Positions 43,417 through 53,794 of a DNA stretch of 64,000 nt are shown one piece after another. The notes beneath the pieces are model-generated. The model was given only the letters and a program-made list of their open reading frames with translations. It searched no databases and was not told the DNA's origin. The DNA comes from Benincasa hispida (lineage: Eukaryota; Streptophyta; Magnoliopsida; Cucurbitales; Cucurbitaceae), in contig NC_052356.1 of NCBI RefSeq assembly GCF_009727055.1, positions 5,697,842 to 5,761,841 on the forward strand. Direction: 5' to 3'. A program made the position numbers and the translations under genes. The first letter of the stretch is position 1. Every line of letters begins with the position of its first letter.

Positions 43417-44829
43417 CTAACACTTCTTGTCAAAATCAAATGGAACATCCTTCTGAAGCAATGTTGATAGCCGTAGTGCCAACTTCGAAAAATCCTTGAT
43501 GAAACACTTGTAGAAACCTGCGCTACCAAGGAAAGAACGAATCTCCCTAACACATGTAGGATAGGGGAGGTTAGCAATAACATCTATCTCACCTTTGTCT
43601 ACCTCAATTCCCCTTGCAGAAACTAGATGTCCTAAAACAATCCCATGAAAAGCCATAAAATGACATTTTTCATAACTCAATACCAGGTTAGCCTCAATGC
43701 ATCGTCTCAATACTAAGCTAAGATTATGAAAGAAATCCTCAAAAGACTCTCCGTAAACCATATAATCATCCATAAACACCTCTATGCACTTTTCTATTAA
43801 ATCGAAAAATATACTCATCATACACCTTTGGAACGTACCTGGGGCATTGCAAAGCCCAAATGGCATCCTCCTGAAGGCATACGTACCGTAAGTGTAGGTG
43901 AACGTGGTTTTTTCTTGGTCTTCTTGGGTGAAAGGAATTTGGTAGAATCCATATAAACCATCAAGAAAATAGAAAAATGGTTTTTCGACGAGCCATTCCA
44001 CCATTTGATCCAAAAAAGGTATATGAAAGTGGTTTTTCTTGGTTACCTCATTGAACTTTCGAAAATCGATGCACATTTTCCACCCGTTTTGTACACTCAT
44101 CGGCACCATCTCACCCTTATCGTTCTCCAAAATTGTCATGCCATTCTTTTTGGGGACAACATGGACAATACTTAACCATTTGTTGTTAGGAACTGGGTAA
44201 ATAATTTCAACTTCATTGAGCTTCATAATTTCTTTGAGAACGACATCTTTCAAGTTGGGGTTGAGCCTTCTGAGGGGCTGGATTTTGGGCTTGGCTCCTT
44301 CCTCTAAGGTTATCCTATGTATGCAAAGGGAAGGGCTCACTCCCTTGAGATCATCTAGAGTCCACCCAGTGGCCTCCTTATAAGTTTCCAGAGTCCCAAT
44401 TAGGGATTCCTCTTGGGCAGGCGTCAACTCCCTGGAGATTTTGACTGGAAGGGTGTTCCCTTCTCCCTGGTACATATATTTCAGATGGCTAGGGAGAGCC
44501 TTCAGCTCAGTCCCTTGTACTTGAAAATCAAGAATATCAAAGTTAGAAGAAGGTTCCTCTAAATTGCTAACATTAACAACAGAAAGAGATAAGTCATGGG
44601 AATCATGCGAATCCAGATCAATGCATGGAGTAATCAACATGTCAGAATTATTATCATCATCATGCAACACGATATCATCTACAACATCATGCGCCTCAAT
44701 CAAACACAAGGACAAATATTCCTCAGGAAATTTCATCGCATCATATATGTTAAAAGAAACAACTTCCCCACTAAATTCTATAGATAGACAACCCTTGTCT
44801 ATATCTATTTTTGTCTTGGCTGTTTTCAC
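43417..44829 (-). CDS. Element C reverse transcriptase (470-codon open stretch)
   Basis: This is the longest uninterrupted frame in the window. It begins in the protease/RT linker (acidic stretch, then LKALPSHLKYMYQGEGNTLP). RT follows: LTPAQEESLIGTLETYKEAT, GWTLDDLKGVSPSLCIHRI, RRLNPNLKDVVLKEIMKL, HVVPKKNGMTIL, WKMCIDFRKFNEVTKKNHFH, FYFLDGLYGFYQIPF, YGTYAFRRMPFGLCNAPGTF, the catalytic VFMDDYMVYGESF, VLSYEKCHFMAFHGIVLGH and IRSFLGSAGFYKCFIKDFSK. Catalytic Asp residues are present. It stops at a TAG that stands where the family has a Gln codon, and RNase H follows in the same frame. It is a domain of a dead polyprotein rather than a free-standing gene. Confidence 0.88.
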   Translation of the reverse strand: MKTAKTKIDIDKGCLSIEFSGEVVSFNIYDAMKFPEEYLSLCLIEAHDVVDDIVLHDDDNNSDMLITPCIDLDSHDSHDLSLSVVNVSNLEEPSSNFDILDFQVQGTELKALPSHLKYMYQGEGNTLPVKISRELTPAQEESLIGTLETYKEATGWTLDDLKGVSPSLCIHRITLEEGAKPKIQPLRRLNPNLKDVVLKEIMKLNEVEIIYPVPNNKWLSIVHVVPKKNGMTILENDKGEMVPMSVQNGWKMCIDFRKFNEVTKKNHFHIPFLDQMVEWLVEKPFFYFLDGLYGFYQIPFTQEDQEKTTFTYTYGTYAFRRMPFGLCNAPGTFQRCMMSIFFDLIEKCIEVFMDDYMVYGESFEDFFHNLSLVLRRCIEANLVLSYEKCHFMAFHGIVLGHLVSARGIEVDKGEIDVIANLPYPTCVREIRSFLGSAGFYKCFIKDFSKLALRLSTLLQKDVPFDFDKKC

Positions 44830-45110
44830 AGAATTGTAGAAGATGAAGGCGTAGAAATTTCATCCATTTTTAATATATAAAAATCGACTGGGAAAATCAA
44901 GTCCTTAACTTGCAACAATACATCCTCAACAATACCTAAGGGTTGGATATAAGATCTATTAGCTAGTTGGATGCATACAACAATTTTTTGTAAATCATTC
45001 AATTTTAAATCCTCATAAACATGATAGGGCATGACATTAATAAAGGCTCCTAGATCTAGCATGGCATGGCAGATGACTCTATTACCAATAATGCAGGGCA
45101 AAGTGAACAA
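44826..45110 (-). pseudogene. Element C aspartic protease
   Basis: Motifs are FTLPCIIGNRVICHAMLDLG (active site D-L-G-A), INVMPYHVYEDLKLNDL, VVCIQLANRSYIQPLGIVED and VLLQVKDLIFPVDFYIL. The block that should read ILGRPFL is missing: the frame ends at SSSTIL and RT begins in another frame. It is preceded by the gag-protease linker in a third frame, so two frame changes surround it. Comparison with the protease of A gives the assignment. Confidence 0.85.
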
Positions 45111-45761
45111 ACCTGAATCTTGGCATTTTTTTAGGAATATTACGTTTCAGGAGAGTCGATACATTCTTACCTACCACTACCTTTTCTTTATCCTTACCTG
45201 TCATCTTTTTGGTGCACAGCTTCTTAAGGAATTTAGCATACCTGAGGATCTGCTGGATTATGTTCAATAGAGGAATGTTTATCAGAACCTTTTTGAACAT
45301 CTCGATCAACTCGTCGTCCCTATGTTCTTGTTTTGGTCTTGCTAGCCTACTAGGAAACGGAGCTTTAGGAATATAAGGTTCAACAGAAGGTGAAGGAAGT
45401 GTACTTACCTTGAGAGTAGAGGGTTGTGCTTAAGATTTACCCTCATTCTTCTTAGCTTCTTCGTTGGACTTACCAGATGGAGATAGGTTGTCTAATGGAA
45501 GCTCTTTACCACTTTTTAGCGTGATGGCACTAACGTTGGTGTGGTCTGGTTGGGCAGGCAGCTTCCCTAAACCCTTGTTCTCTTATCGACTTATTGCAGC
45601 AGCTAACTGTGTGACTTGAGTCCCTAGATTGGCCATGCTCGCCCTGATTTCTTGCTGATAAGCCTTTGTGTCCTGGGATAGCTGGAGAGAGTCCTTTTGC
45701 AGCTGCTGAATTTGCTGTTGAAATTTAAGGGAGTTATCAGCCAAAGATTTGATGATGTCTT
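45111..45761 (-). pseudogene. Element C gag-protease linker
   Basis: It reads on from gag as a coiled-coil-like region (45771-45583: MYLEDIIKSLADNSLKFQQQ, then LQLSQDTKAYQQEIRASMA and a final VTQLAAAISR). A Lys/Pro-rich stretch with stops (45582-45310) follows, then 45309-45082 with MFKKVLINIPLLNIIQ, YAKFLKKLCTKK and LKRNIPKKM. These blocks correspond to the linker of element A (SMLKQLHVNI, YAKFLKDMVTKK). Several frame changes. Probably Gag C-terminal sequence with oligomerisation potential. Confidence 0.75.
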
Positions 45762-46860
45762 CTAAATACATACCTGAGGAAGATTACACAGTTGATTGGA
45801 ATGATTAGAATTGTCATGCCCTTGTCCTTGGCTTTGACCTCTCCATTTGAGGTTAGGGTGATCACGCCAACCTGGATTGTATACTAGGCCATGAGAGTCG
45901 TACTTCCTCTGGTAACACCCAACTGCGTTGACTTGTGGTTGGGAACATGCTTTAGAGGCGTGTTCTAATATTCTACAAGCTCTACAAGCTGGAGAGACTC
46001 CTCCTAAGGCCAACTGCGTCACAAGAGAAGTTAAGTTAGAAATTTGAGCCTTTAATTCTTTAACCTCAAAGTTACTAGTTAAATCAGATTCAGTGGCCCT
46101 GGTGCCAAAATTCTGGTTGTTCTCAGCCATGAATGATATCAATTCTTGGGCCTCCCTGGGCGTCTTTTCTACAAGAGCGTCTCTAGTTGCTGAGTCGATT
46201 GAGTTCCTGTCATTGGAAAGCAAACCACTATAGAAGTATTGAATTAGTAATTGGTCAAAAATCTGGGGATGAGAGAAACTAGCATATAAGAGTTTATAAC
46301 GTTCCCAATACTCAGATAAAGATTCACCCACAAACTGTTTTATACCATAAATATCCTTCCTTATAGAATGGGCTCTAGAAACCGAAATTTTTTTTCAAGA
46401 AATTTCTTTTTAAGTCCATTCCAAGTAGTGATTGACCCCGAAACCAAGTAGTACAACCAATCCTTGGCATCATCTTGTAGTGAAAAAAGAAACACCTAAA
46501 GGTTTAGTTGCTCTTCTGTGACTTCGTGGGGTCTCATACGTACACAAACCTATGGAAGCCTTTGATGTGTTTGTGGGGGTTCTTTCCTGCATGCCCTCTG
46601 AAGGTTGGCAATAGATTGATCAGCCCAGGTTTGAGTTCGAATGACACTATGGTAGGTGAAAATACGATGCACAGGGGCTGCAGGTTCATGTCAGGCTCTA
46701 CCAGCTCCCTTAAGGTCTTCTCACGAACTGCCTCTCCTATTGTTGTGTTGTCAGCAACTTTTGGATTTTCTTCTTCTTGGATTTCTTCTCTGCGCCTCCT
46801 TCAGATTCTCATTTCCTCCTGTTCAATATCTGCAAGAAAAACGAAATCTGCACTCCCAAA
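45762..46860 (-). pseudogene. Element C gag
   Basis: The N-terminal part (46860-46332) carries fragments matching Athila Gag (a LLPTFRGHAGKEPHKHIKGF block near 46560) but is interrupted by stops and frame changes. 46331-45762 is open for 189 codons: MGESLSEYWERYKLLYASFS, HPQIFDQLLIQYFYSGL, RDALVEKTPREAQELISFM, then a zinc knuckle with full spacing, CRACRILEHASKAC (CX2CX4HX4C), and VYNPGWRDHPNLKWRG. The knuckle survives here, unlike in A. The exact start codon cannot be chosen. Confidence 0.82.
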
Positions 46861-46959
46861 GGAGTGCGTCATAAACCAAAGGGAACTAACACACACACTT
46901 TTTTTTCTTTTATTTTATTGAAACGAATCCAAAAATTTTCCTAGGCTGATTGCCAAGTC

Positions 46960-46977
46960 TCACCGGCAACGACGCCA
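46960..46977 (-). other. Primer binding site, tRNA-Asp, element C
   Basis: The minus strand reads TGGCGTCGTTGCCGGTGA, the tRNA-Asp complement with two changes, five bases inside the 5' LTR end. Confidence 0.82.
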
Positions 46978-46982
46978 ATTTT

Positions 46983-48609
46983 TGTTCAGACTCCAGGATT
47001 AGCGTTGTCGTAATTGCCTCTGGCCCGAGCAAAGATAATTTATTTTCACCAATCTACGACTTATACCATAATGTAGTAAAGTGGTAAGATCGGGGTTGAA
47101 TCCACAGAGAGATTGTTGAATCAACTGAGGACAATTTATGAATTCCACTTGAAAAGGTTTTGATGGTTTTTGTTTTTTGTTTTATAAAATAAGTTGACAA
47201 TCAAAAAGAGAAAACCAAGAGTTAGCACATAAAAGGGTTGAATCAAATTGAGGGAAAAATCTTGGGATTAGTTTGTATGCTTTTTATTTTCTATCATTAG
47301 GTACTAGTTAATTTCTCCAATTATGTGAACCCCTCAACCTATTATAAATTCTAACAGCTCAATTAGCCAATTTTGATAAAAATCCAAACTAGCACTAATT
47401 CAGTTAAAAATTTTTCCTTCTCAGCGACAAACAAGTTAAAGTTGAAAAGCATTAAGAAAGGGTTCAATTGTTGAGACATACTACAAGCCGGACAACCATA
47501 TCTTATAGCATGATTTATTTGGGAAGGATTATACTAGGGCATACATGAATTTGGCCAGAAACAGTCTAGACCCTAAACATGCGATCCTAATACGTGCAAC
47601 TTAATCAATCAATAATGCACAGGCTAGAATGATTTTGCATATAAGAATTTCAACAAATTAATTTGTCAGAAAAATTCATCGAAACTCTATTAATAATAAA
47701 ACAAATCCACCCAAAGGGTTCACAACAATTGAATAAATTAAACTAGTAAACCTTCAAGAATTAAGACATACAAACTATCCCAAGAAAATTACCTAGCCTC
47801 TAAAAGGCATATTGGAATTACAATGATCAAAAGAGAATCGAGGCTGACTATGGTGATAGTTGCTCAGAAATTTGACTTAAACGACTCCCAAAATCGGACT
47901 GAACTCTAAAATTTCACTCAATTTGAAGGTGTATTGTAGTAGAAATGAGATGTTGTGAAGGCTAACCCCGAGCACCTTATTTATAGGTTTCGTGCAGTGT
48001 TTCAATGCTTGGAAATAGCATTGTAACACTGCAGCGCACATTGGAGAGCGGAAAAGGAGGCGTTGCAACGATGCCTCCAATGCTTAGTTGCACCGCACGT
48101 TGCACAAAATTCTGTCAATTGTCATAGCATAGCTTGGAAAGAGTGTTGCAACGCTGGGTGTTCTGTCTTCAGATGTTGGAGTGAAGTGTCATGCTGTGTT
48201 GCAACGGTGGCGAGGTTGATCATTCGGAGCGTCGTGATGCTTGGAGGTAGCGTTGCAACGCTGAGCATTCTTCCAAAAACTTGCTACTCGCTGCTTGACA
48301 ACTCAATACTCGATGCTCGTTTACTCGGTGCTCAATACTTATTTACTTAGTAGAATTTTACTTGATAATACTCGACAGCCTTTTACTCGATGGTACTCGA
48401 TGATACTTGATGGCAATTTGGTAATTTCAACTTCTTTGAAGCCCGAATGTTCAAATCAACTCCAAATTGCTTCAAATTAACCACGATTGGCTCCAAATCG
48501 CCAATTCGACTTCTTGATTGTTCGGTACCTACAAAATAGGGAAATAAACACATAAAATTTAATAACAAGCCCGCATTAAGCTAGGAATAATAGCTTTTTT
48601 TGACTAACA
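46983..48609 (-). repeat. 5' LTR of element C
   Basis: The LTR is 1627 bp, matching 22335-23914. It includes an exact AGCGTTGCAACGCT palindrome at about 48250. Target duplication AATAT follows at 48610. Confidence 0.93.
47977..47987 (-). promoter_or_regulatory. TATA box in 5' LTR of element C
   Basis: The minus strand reads CCTATAAATAA, in the promoter copy that would drive element C. Confidence 0.62.
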
Positions 48610-49031
48610 AATATCTTTTAGTTAGAATTGACTGTTAAACTTTAAAAACCTCAATTTTTTTTTCTTCGTGTCTACTTGTTTTTCAATGGCAGAAAATATG
48701 AACATTTATGCGCTTCAAGTGAGATATGCAGAACAATGAGAAACACAAGAGGTAAGGAAGATTCGTGAGCTTAGAGACCAAATATCTGAACTAACCTCTA
48801 TTGTTTAAGTTATGGCTAATATGTAGATACAGAATTCGCAGGTCTTGAATGCGAATACTATCCTCCTTGGGAGATGCCTAGCTAAATGCCATTGTCGATG
48901 CCGTATCAGTCTTCCCACATAGGTATTTATTTAGAGGATATAGTTAGGGAACTTTATAATCGATCTGGTAAGTTTATTTAGGAGTGCCCCTACGATTATC
49001 AAGAACCCATCAGTTTCCAACAGGATGACCT
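48610..49031 (+). pseudogene. Element G gag start (decayed)
   Basis: This is the continuation of G after the nested C. An ATG at 48686 opens MAENMNIYALQVRYAEQ, followed by a stop. Later frames read a VRKIRELRDQISELTSI coil and a YLEDIVRELYNRSGKF block comparable to C's MYLEDIIKSL, then YDYQEPISFQQDDLV. It ends at 49031/49032 where a copia LTR begins. I assign it to gag from position and the YLEDI resemblance only. Confidence 0.6.
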
Positions 49032-49357
49032 TGTTGGGAATGGCCTAACCTCACAGTTCGTAAATGTTGTTAATATATTTTATTTATCAATAAAAATGTT
49101 GTTGAGTTTTTATTCAATAAATTACTATTGATATTGCATCATTCTATGAAAATCCAATAAATAAATCCATGGCTATAACATGAATACTTTAACTATTATG
49201 TGGTGACATAAAAATGGATCAAGTTTTAGTATGTAGCCAAAATGGTCTATAAGTATACAGATGAGATTGGGTACCTCATCCTGGTGACACTATTGGATGC
49301 AATCCATTTTGTATACTGATACAAATGATGTGATCCAAAACTCATTCATGTAGAGAC
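49032..49357 (+). repeat. J1: truncated copia LTR
   Basis: It starts TGTTGGGAATGG and shows the family layout of copia LTRs (a TATGTGGTGACATA word, AAAATGGTCTATA, then CTCATCCTGGTGACACTA). It stops at a CATGTAGAGAC word, about 330 bp in, where J2 starts. Confidence 0.65.
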
Positions 49358-49686
49358 TGTTGGGGTTGATGCCCTAAAGTCTCGTGTCCTGTAGTTTGTA
49401 AACAGTTTTGTACGATCGCTTGTGATGTATAATATATGATATTACTTCACTTCTTGACTTTGCACATTTGAATGTTTTATTTGCTTTACCATAAACCAGT
49501 AAACTTAAAATCCCTGGTTGTCTTTTTGTAACTTAAGCATGTATGTGGTGACATACAAGTGAATCATGTCTTAAGTGATAACCAAAATGGTCTGTAAAAT
49601 ATGGATATAAAAGGAAAACTTATCCTGGAAACGCTATGGATGCGGCCTACTTTGTGGAATAGTTACAAGTGTTGTGACCTGTCACA
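49358..49686 (+). repeat. J2: truncated copia LTR
   Basis: It starts TGTTGGGGTTGATGCCC and follows the same layout as J1 and H's LTR (GTATGTGGTGACATACA, AAAATGGTCTGTA, ATGGATGCGGCC). It ends near 49686 at the junction with K. No target duplication seen. Confidence 0.65.
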
Positions 49687-49821
49687 CTGATTGTGGTTAC
49701 TGTTGGCAGTCTCTCAGTCTCTTTCTAAATGTCCTCTCAATCTCCGGGTCGTAATTCACCAGAGATTGAGAGTTTGCAAAGAAATTAGAAAAATTACCAT
49801 TAGCACTCTATTTTGCCGAAG

Positions 49822-49839
49822 TCCCCGGTAACGGCGCCA
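49822..49839 (-). other. Primer binding site, tRNA-Asp, element K
   Basis: The minus strand reads TGGCGCCGTTACCGGGGA, one change from the tRNA-Asp complement. Confidence 0.85.
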
Positions 49840-50727
49840 AAAACTTGATGCTTATTTTTACTGAGTTGAAATGTGGATGATATGCATTGATGAAATTGCG
49901 TTGTGCACTCAAGTTTCCTTAGTGGAATCCAAGTGTAAATTCCTCTGAGTTTTCTGGTAAGTCCAGGGTCGAACATAGAGATTTGTGAAAACAGATTGTG
50001 TTGGTAATTTTTATGAAAGTCTTGCAGTAACCAAATAAATAAATTGTTGGGTTGTTGTTGATTGCGTTAATGAAGAAAAATAACAATTATGGCAGAGTTT
50101 GAAAAGAGTTGGTAAATGGGAGATGTGATGAATATGCAGTGAACGGGTTGAGAAGGGTTTCGGCTAACACTTCCTAGAAGGCGTTCGTGCTTTGTGACCA
50201 TATAACATGCATACAATAGTAAACCATCTCTCGATGCGAATGCTACGGCTTCTAATGCTAGAACGCATGCGATATATGCGATAAGTCTATAGGTGTCACA
50301 CCCCACCCCCATACCACCTTCTCAGCCTGGAAGAGGGATGCGACTGCAGCAGTTATCAACCCTTGAGCTGACATTTACTGCCTAATGATTCTTGCAAAAT
50401 AACTCTGATACCATACTATAACTTATACACGGTGGAATGATTAAGTCAAGGAGATAAAATATAACATATTAAGTAGGCCCATCTTTTATTACGACAGTGA
50501 TATAACATTTATACAACTTAAGGACTCAACAACAAAGTTTATAAAGACAACCGTAAAAACTCTCCGGAAGTATAATTGGGGCACGTGGCAGACCTTGACC
50601 TTAGCAGCACCCTGGAACTTCTCATCTTTCGCTACCTGGGGGGGAGGGGGGATTAAGAAAACATTTTGAAGAGTGTGAGCTACTAAACCCAGTGAGTGGT
50701 TCTTTTTAAGATGAAAATATTTCCAGC

Positions 50728-50893
50728 CGGTCATCACCGACTATTATTTCCCGCCGATCGAAGCCGACCATATTTTCTCGCCGACCAAAGCCGACCATAT
50801 TTTCCCATCGACCAAAGATGACCATATGTTCCTGTCAACGAAAGCCGACCATATTTTCCTGCCGACCGAAGCCGACCATATTTTTCCCGTCAA
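50728..50893. repeat. 27-bp tandem repeat in L (about six copies)
   Basis: The unit holds CCGACCATATTTTCC and CGACCGAAG. Copies of the CCGACCATA word or variants start near 50764, 50791, 50818, 50844 and 50871, with a diverged first copy at about 50729. Confidence 0.85.
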
Positions 50894-51697
50894 GCATACT
50901 AACTATATCCCGGGCATAATCTCAGTTTTCCCAGTCACACACAAACAATATCATGGCAATCATCCTATCACCAAAAGCATGTATTTTGTATCTACAAATG
51001 CATATATTCCAATATCAGAGTATAAAGCTAAGTGAACACTCATAATATGCATTTACTATCAACACTGTATAAACACACAATATTCTTCATTTATCAAAGC
51101 AACATAACACTCACGATATATCGGAACTATAATGCTATAAAACTCACACTATGTGTTAATGATCAAAGCTATAACACTCACACTATGTGTTAATTATCAA
51201 AGCTATAACACTCACCTTAATTGCTTAGGAGCCTTTCTAATAGTTCCCTTTTCTACCTCGGGCTCCCTTTTTACCCCTAGAATCCAGATCCAACTTACAG
51301 CTTTGATTACTCATAGTTCTAGACCTTATTTTGAGATACTTCCAAAACACTATTCTAAAATGTCTCAAGAAGCTTATCATAAAATCTTAGCTCATAAATC
51401 TTCATGATTTAGCCGAAATCATCAAAACATCAAGACTGGCCCAGCTTACCCGATAGCTCGACCCCTCTGTCTTTTTCTCATTCTCTAGCAAAATTCCTTA
51501 AAGATTATTCTTCGGAAGCCTCACCATGAAAGCTAGACTCTCTTATCCTTTAGATGGCTTTGGAATCACTCCAAACACACAAGTAGATTGGAAGATCTAC
51601 TCGTCCAAAGTTGACACATTCCTTTGAACCCTCACTGCCCTCTACTTTCTCTACGAAATTTATGATTTTTGTGTGATTTGAAAATGAAATCCCAACT

Positions 51698-51710
51698 CCC
51701 TATTTATTAG
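51698..51710 (-). promoter_or_regulatory. TATA-like site in L
   Basis: The minus strand reads CTAATAAATAGGG, aligned with the CTATAAATAGGG of D's LTR, with the T of TATA changed. Confidence 0.4.
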
Positions 51711-52069
51711 TGTTCAAATTTCTCGTGGGATTGATAGCACCTACTTGGTTGCATGGCCAAATGTTTAATCCTCCCTTTATCAACGTAAGCTGAACTTCAC
51801 CTTGGTTCAATGTGTTCTTCCCAAACGCATCCAACACAATTTCTTAGGGTTTAAGAATTTCTCTTAAATCGGACACCTAAATTTATTTGACGTTTGCCCC
51901 TACATCTTCAAGCATTGTTGTATTCAAATTAGGTTTTTTAAATGCATAATCCACCCAAACGCATCCAAATACATCGCCCAGAAGCTTGATCGTCTGTTCA
52001 ATGCATAGGCGGAGGCGTGGGCATGACGTTCGAATGTAGCACCGGACAAGGGTGTGGCTGACCAATAGG

Positions 52070-52375
52070 CTGCTCTCGCTCTCTCCCCACTTTCTCGCTG
52101 TCTCGTCTTTTCACTCTCGCCCTCTCCCACTTTCTTCGCTTACAATCTCACTCTCTCCAACTATCTCGCTCAAACCCCCACTCTCTCCCACTTTCTCGCT
52201 CACAATCTCGCTCTCTCCACTCTCGCTCTCTCCAACTTTCTCGCTCGTCTTGCCACTCTCCACTCTCGCTCAACTCTCGCTCTCCCCCACTTTCTCGCTC
52301 AAACTGCTCTCTCCAATCTCATTCTTTTCCAATCTGCTTTCTCTCCATTTTCTCTCCAACTTTCTCTCCAATCTC
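52070..52375. repeat. CT-rich degenerate repeat in L
   Basis: About 300 bp composed almost only of C and T on the plus strand, with repeated words CTCTCTCC, ACTTTCTCGCTC and ACAATCTCGCTC. The reading frame through it (52052-52435) is low-complexity Leu/Ser and not a protein gene. Confidence 0.8.
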
Positions 52376-53278
52376 GTTAGCTATCATGAATATGTTTATC
52401 TCCGTGCAACTTCGACACAAAATTTTCCCAAATAATTTCTATATTTTCCTCAGTTCTTCAATCCTTTCTTCACTATTTAGAAATTGAAGTCTTCAAGGTT
52501 TTCTCTTCTTTTTATCCTTTTAGGAGTCCTCTCTACTCGTACTCCAGGATCAAAATATGGTTATCATAACCATAATACCTAACCATTATAGTTTACATTC
52601 ACTCTTACTAATTGTTGATCCACAGAAGGTACAATTATTACAGTTATTATGACAATTGTAAAAATTATTAGATTATTTACATAACATAGGATTTAACTTT
52701 CTCTAATTAACCCCTTAAATCACTTAAGTAGGAAAATGGAGATCCGGGTTTCACAATAGAACCTACACATAAGCCTCTATTCTTATTTATGCGATGACAG
52801 GATAACACACACAAAAATAAGGCGACCACATAATATCATTCCTATCTCTAGGATGCATGCGATGCAGGTTGGCAAACAGAGCTTATCTCTAAGTCCCTAT
52901 CTCTTGTTTATGCATTTTTAATCGTAATCTTTTGAGTCTATATTCTAACCTAGCTCTCTCGAGCCTTAGGTTTTTTTTTCAGACTCTCTCTCGAGTAGCT
53001 CTAAAGGGGTGTTTTGCACAGCATAAAATAAGACAATCGCAAGCAATGAACTTCCTAGGTCATGTTAGCTTAATTTTTCTCAACCCATTTGACTAGTTTA
53101 GCTACTCATGCGTATTAAGAGAGTGAACAGATGTAGAAATAAGACTTCCATTGTATAAATATGAAGATGAAGTACAAAATAACAATGAAAGTATAGAATA
53201 AATATGAACAAAGGCGTGCGAACTTACGGAACAAAGAATAGTTGAACTCGTGAACCCTTTTTCTGAAGGATGCCCTTG

Positions 53279-53290
53279 GTATTTATAGAG
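53279..53290 (-). promoter_or_regulatory. TATA box in K LTR
   Basis: The minus strand reads CTATAAATACC, matching the TATA box of A's left LTR. Confidence 0.55.
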
Positions 53291-53794
53291 CATCCATATT
53301 GAAAGGCGACTTCTCTCTCATGATTGTACAGATGGGACGACTTTAATTCCTGACTGATGCGCAGAATAATGGTCACAGAAAAGTTGAATGTACTTGTGAT
53401 CGTTATCGACTGTCAACTTAATTCGGATTTGACTGTCATCAGCTTTCTGTCCCATTGTGATTAATTAGCCTTTTCACCTAGATGCACCCACCATGTTGCG
53501 CTGACCAAGTTACGGCGATCCTTCTCAGGCGAATATTTTCGAACACGATCACCGCAAAGCCTTGCGGTAATGCTGCGCTCGACCAATGATTTCCTATGAT
53601 CGCAATTCTTGCATTGTGTCAACGCATATTCTGTATAAAACACTAAAATCAACTATTCATATGCGATGAATGCATGCGACTGCAATAATATGAAATTGAT
53701 GCTTGATGGACACAATTTAACATGTTGTATCAACACAATCCAATATTGTTTAAGAAATTAGCACTATGATAACGTGCATTTCTGCCCGTTATCA

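Larger units (their letters stand above)
22335..48609 (-). mobile_element. Element C: Athila-like gypsy retrotransposon carrying nested element B
   Basis: The LTRs at 22335-23914 and 46983-48609 are flanked by a perfect 5-bp target duplication AATAT (22330-22334 and 48610-48614). The minus strand reads primer site, gag, protease, RT, RNase H, integrase and PPT. Element B (25826-42683) interrupts the integrase core. C inserted 17 bases after G's primer site. Pol has lost the integrase zinc domain and first catalytic Asp by an internal deletion, and stops are frequent. Confidence 0.93.
20686..49031 (+). mobile_element. Element G: gypsy retrotransposon, 5' end, split by element C
   Basis: The 5' LTR (20686-22295), a tRNA-Asp-type primer site and a short leader are followed by the insertion of element C (22335-48609, TSD AATAT). 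Sequence resumes at 48610 with a decayed gag start. At 49032 it is cut by copia LTR J1. G belongs to the same LTR family as C and I, so C went into a relative in the opposite orientation. G's own pol, its 3' LTR and the continuation of F are absent from the window. Confidence 0.82.
50294..52755 (-). mobile_element. L: solo LTR of the D (Tekay) family
   Basis: On the minus strand it runs from TGTGAAACCCGG (52755) to GGGTGTGACA (50294), 2462 bp, homologous to D's LTR at both ends. It is flanked by ATAGG (50289-50293) and ATAGA (52756-52760), a 5-bp target duplication with one change, inside K's LTR. There is no internal region, so it arose by LTR-LTR recombination. Confidence 0.88.
49687..53794 (-). 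mobile_element. Element K: gypsy 5' end of the A family (LTR, primer site, short leader)
   Basis: The minus strand carries LTR (49846-53794, interrupted by L), a tRNA-Asp primer site, and about 135 bp of leader matching A's 8400-8533. Gag and everything after it are gone at the J2 junction. Its right end sits inside the 3' LTR of M. Confidence 0.85.
49846..53794 (-). repeat. 5' LTR of element K (interrupted by L at 50294-52755)
   Basis: The two parts, 49846-50293 and 52756-53794, align with A's LTRs. The minus-strand start TGATAACGGGCAGAAATGC is identical to that of A's left LTR. Confidence 0.88.

Noticed and set aside
43417..44829. Stand-alone cellular reverse transcriptase gene
   Set aside because: It has gypsy RT motifs, lies between protease and RNase H of element C, and ends at a nonsense codon in a continuing frame.
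52052..52435. 127-codon Ser/Leu-rich protein
   Set aside because: Low-complexity translation of a CT-rich repeat inside a solo LTR.
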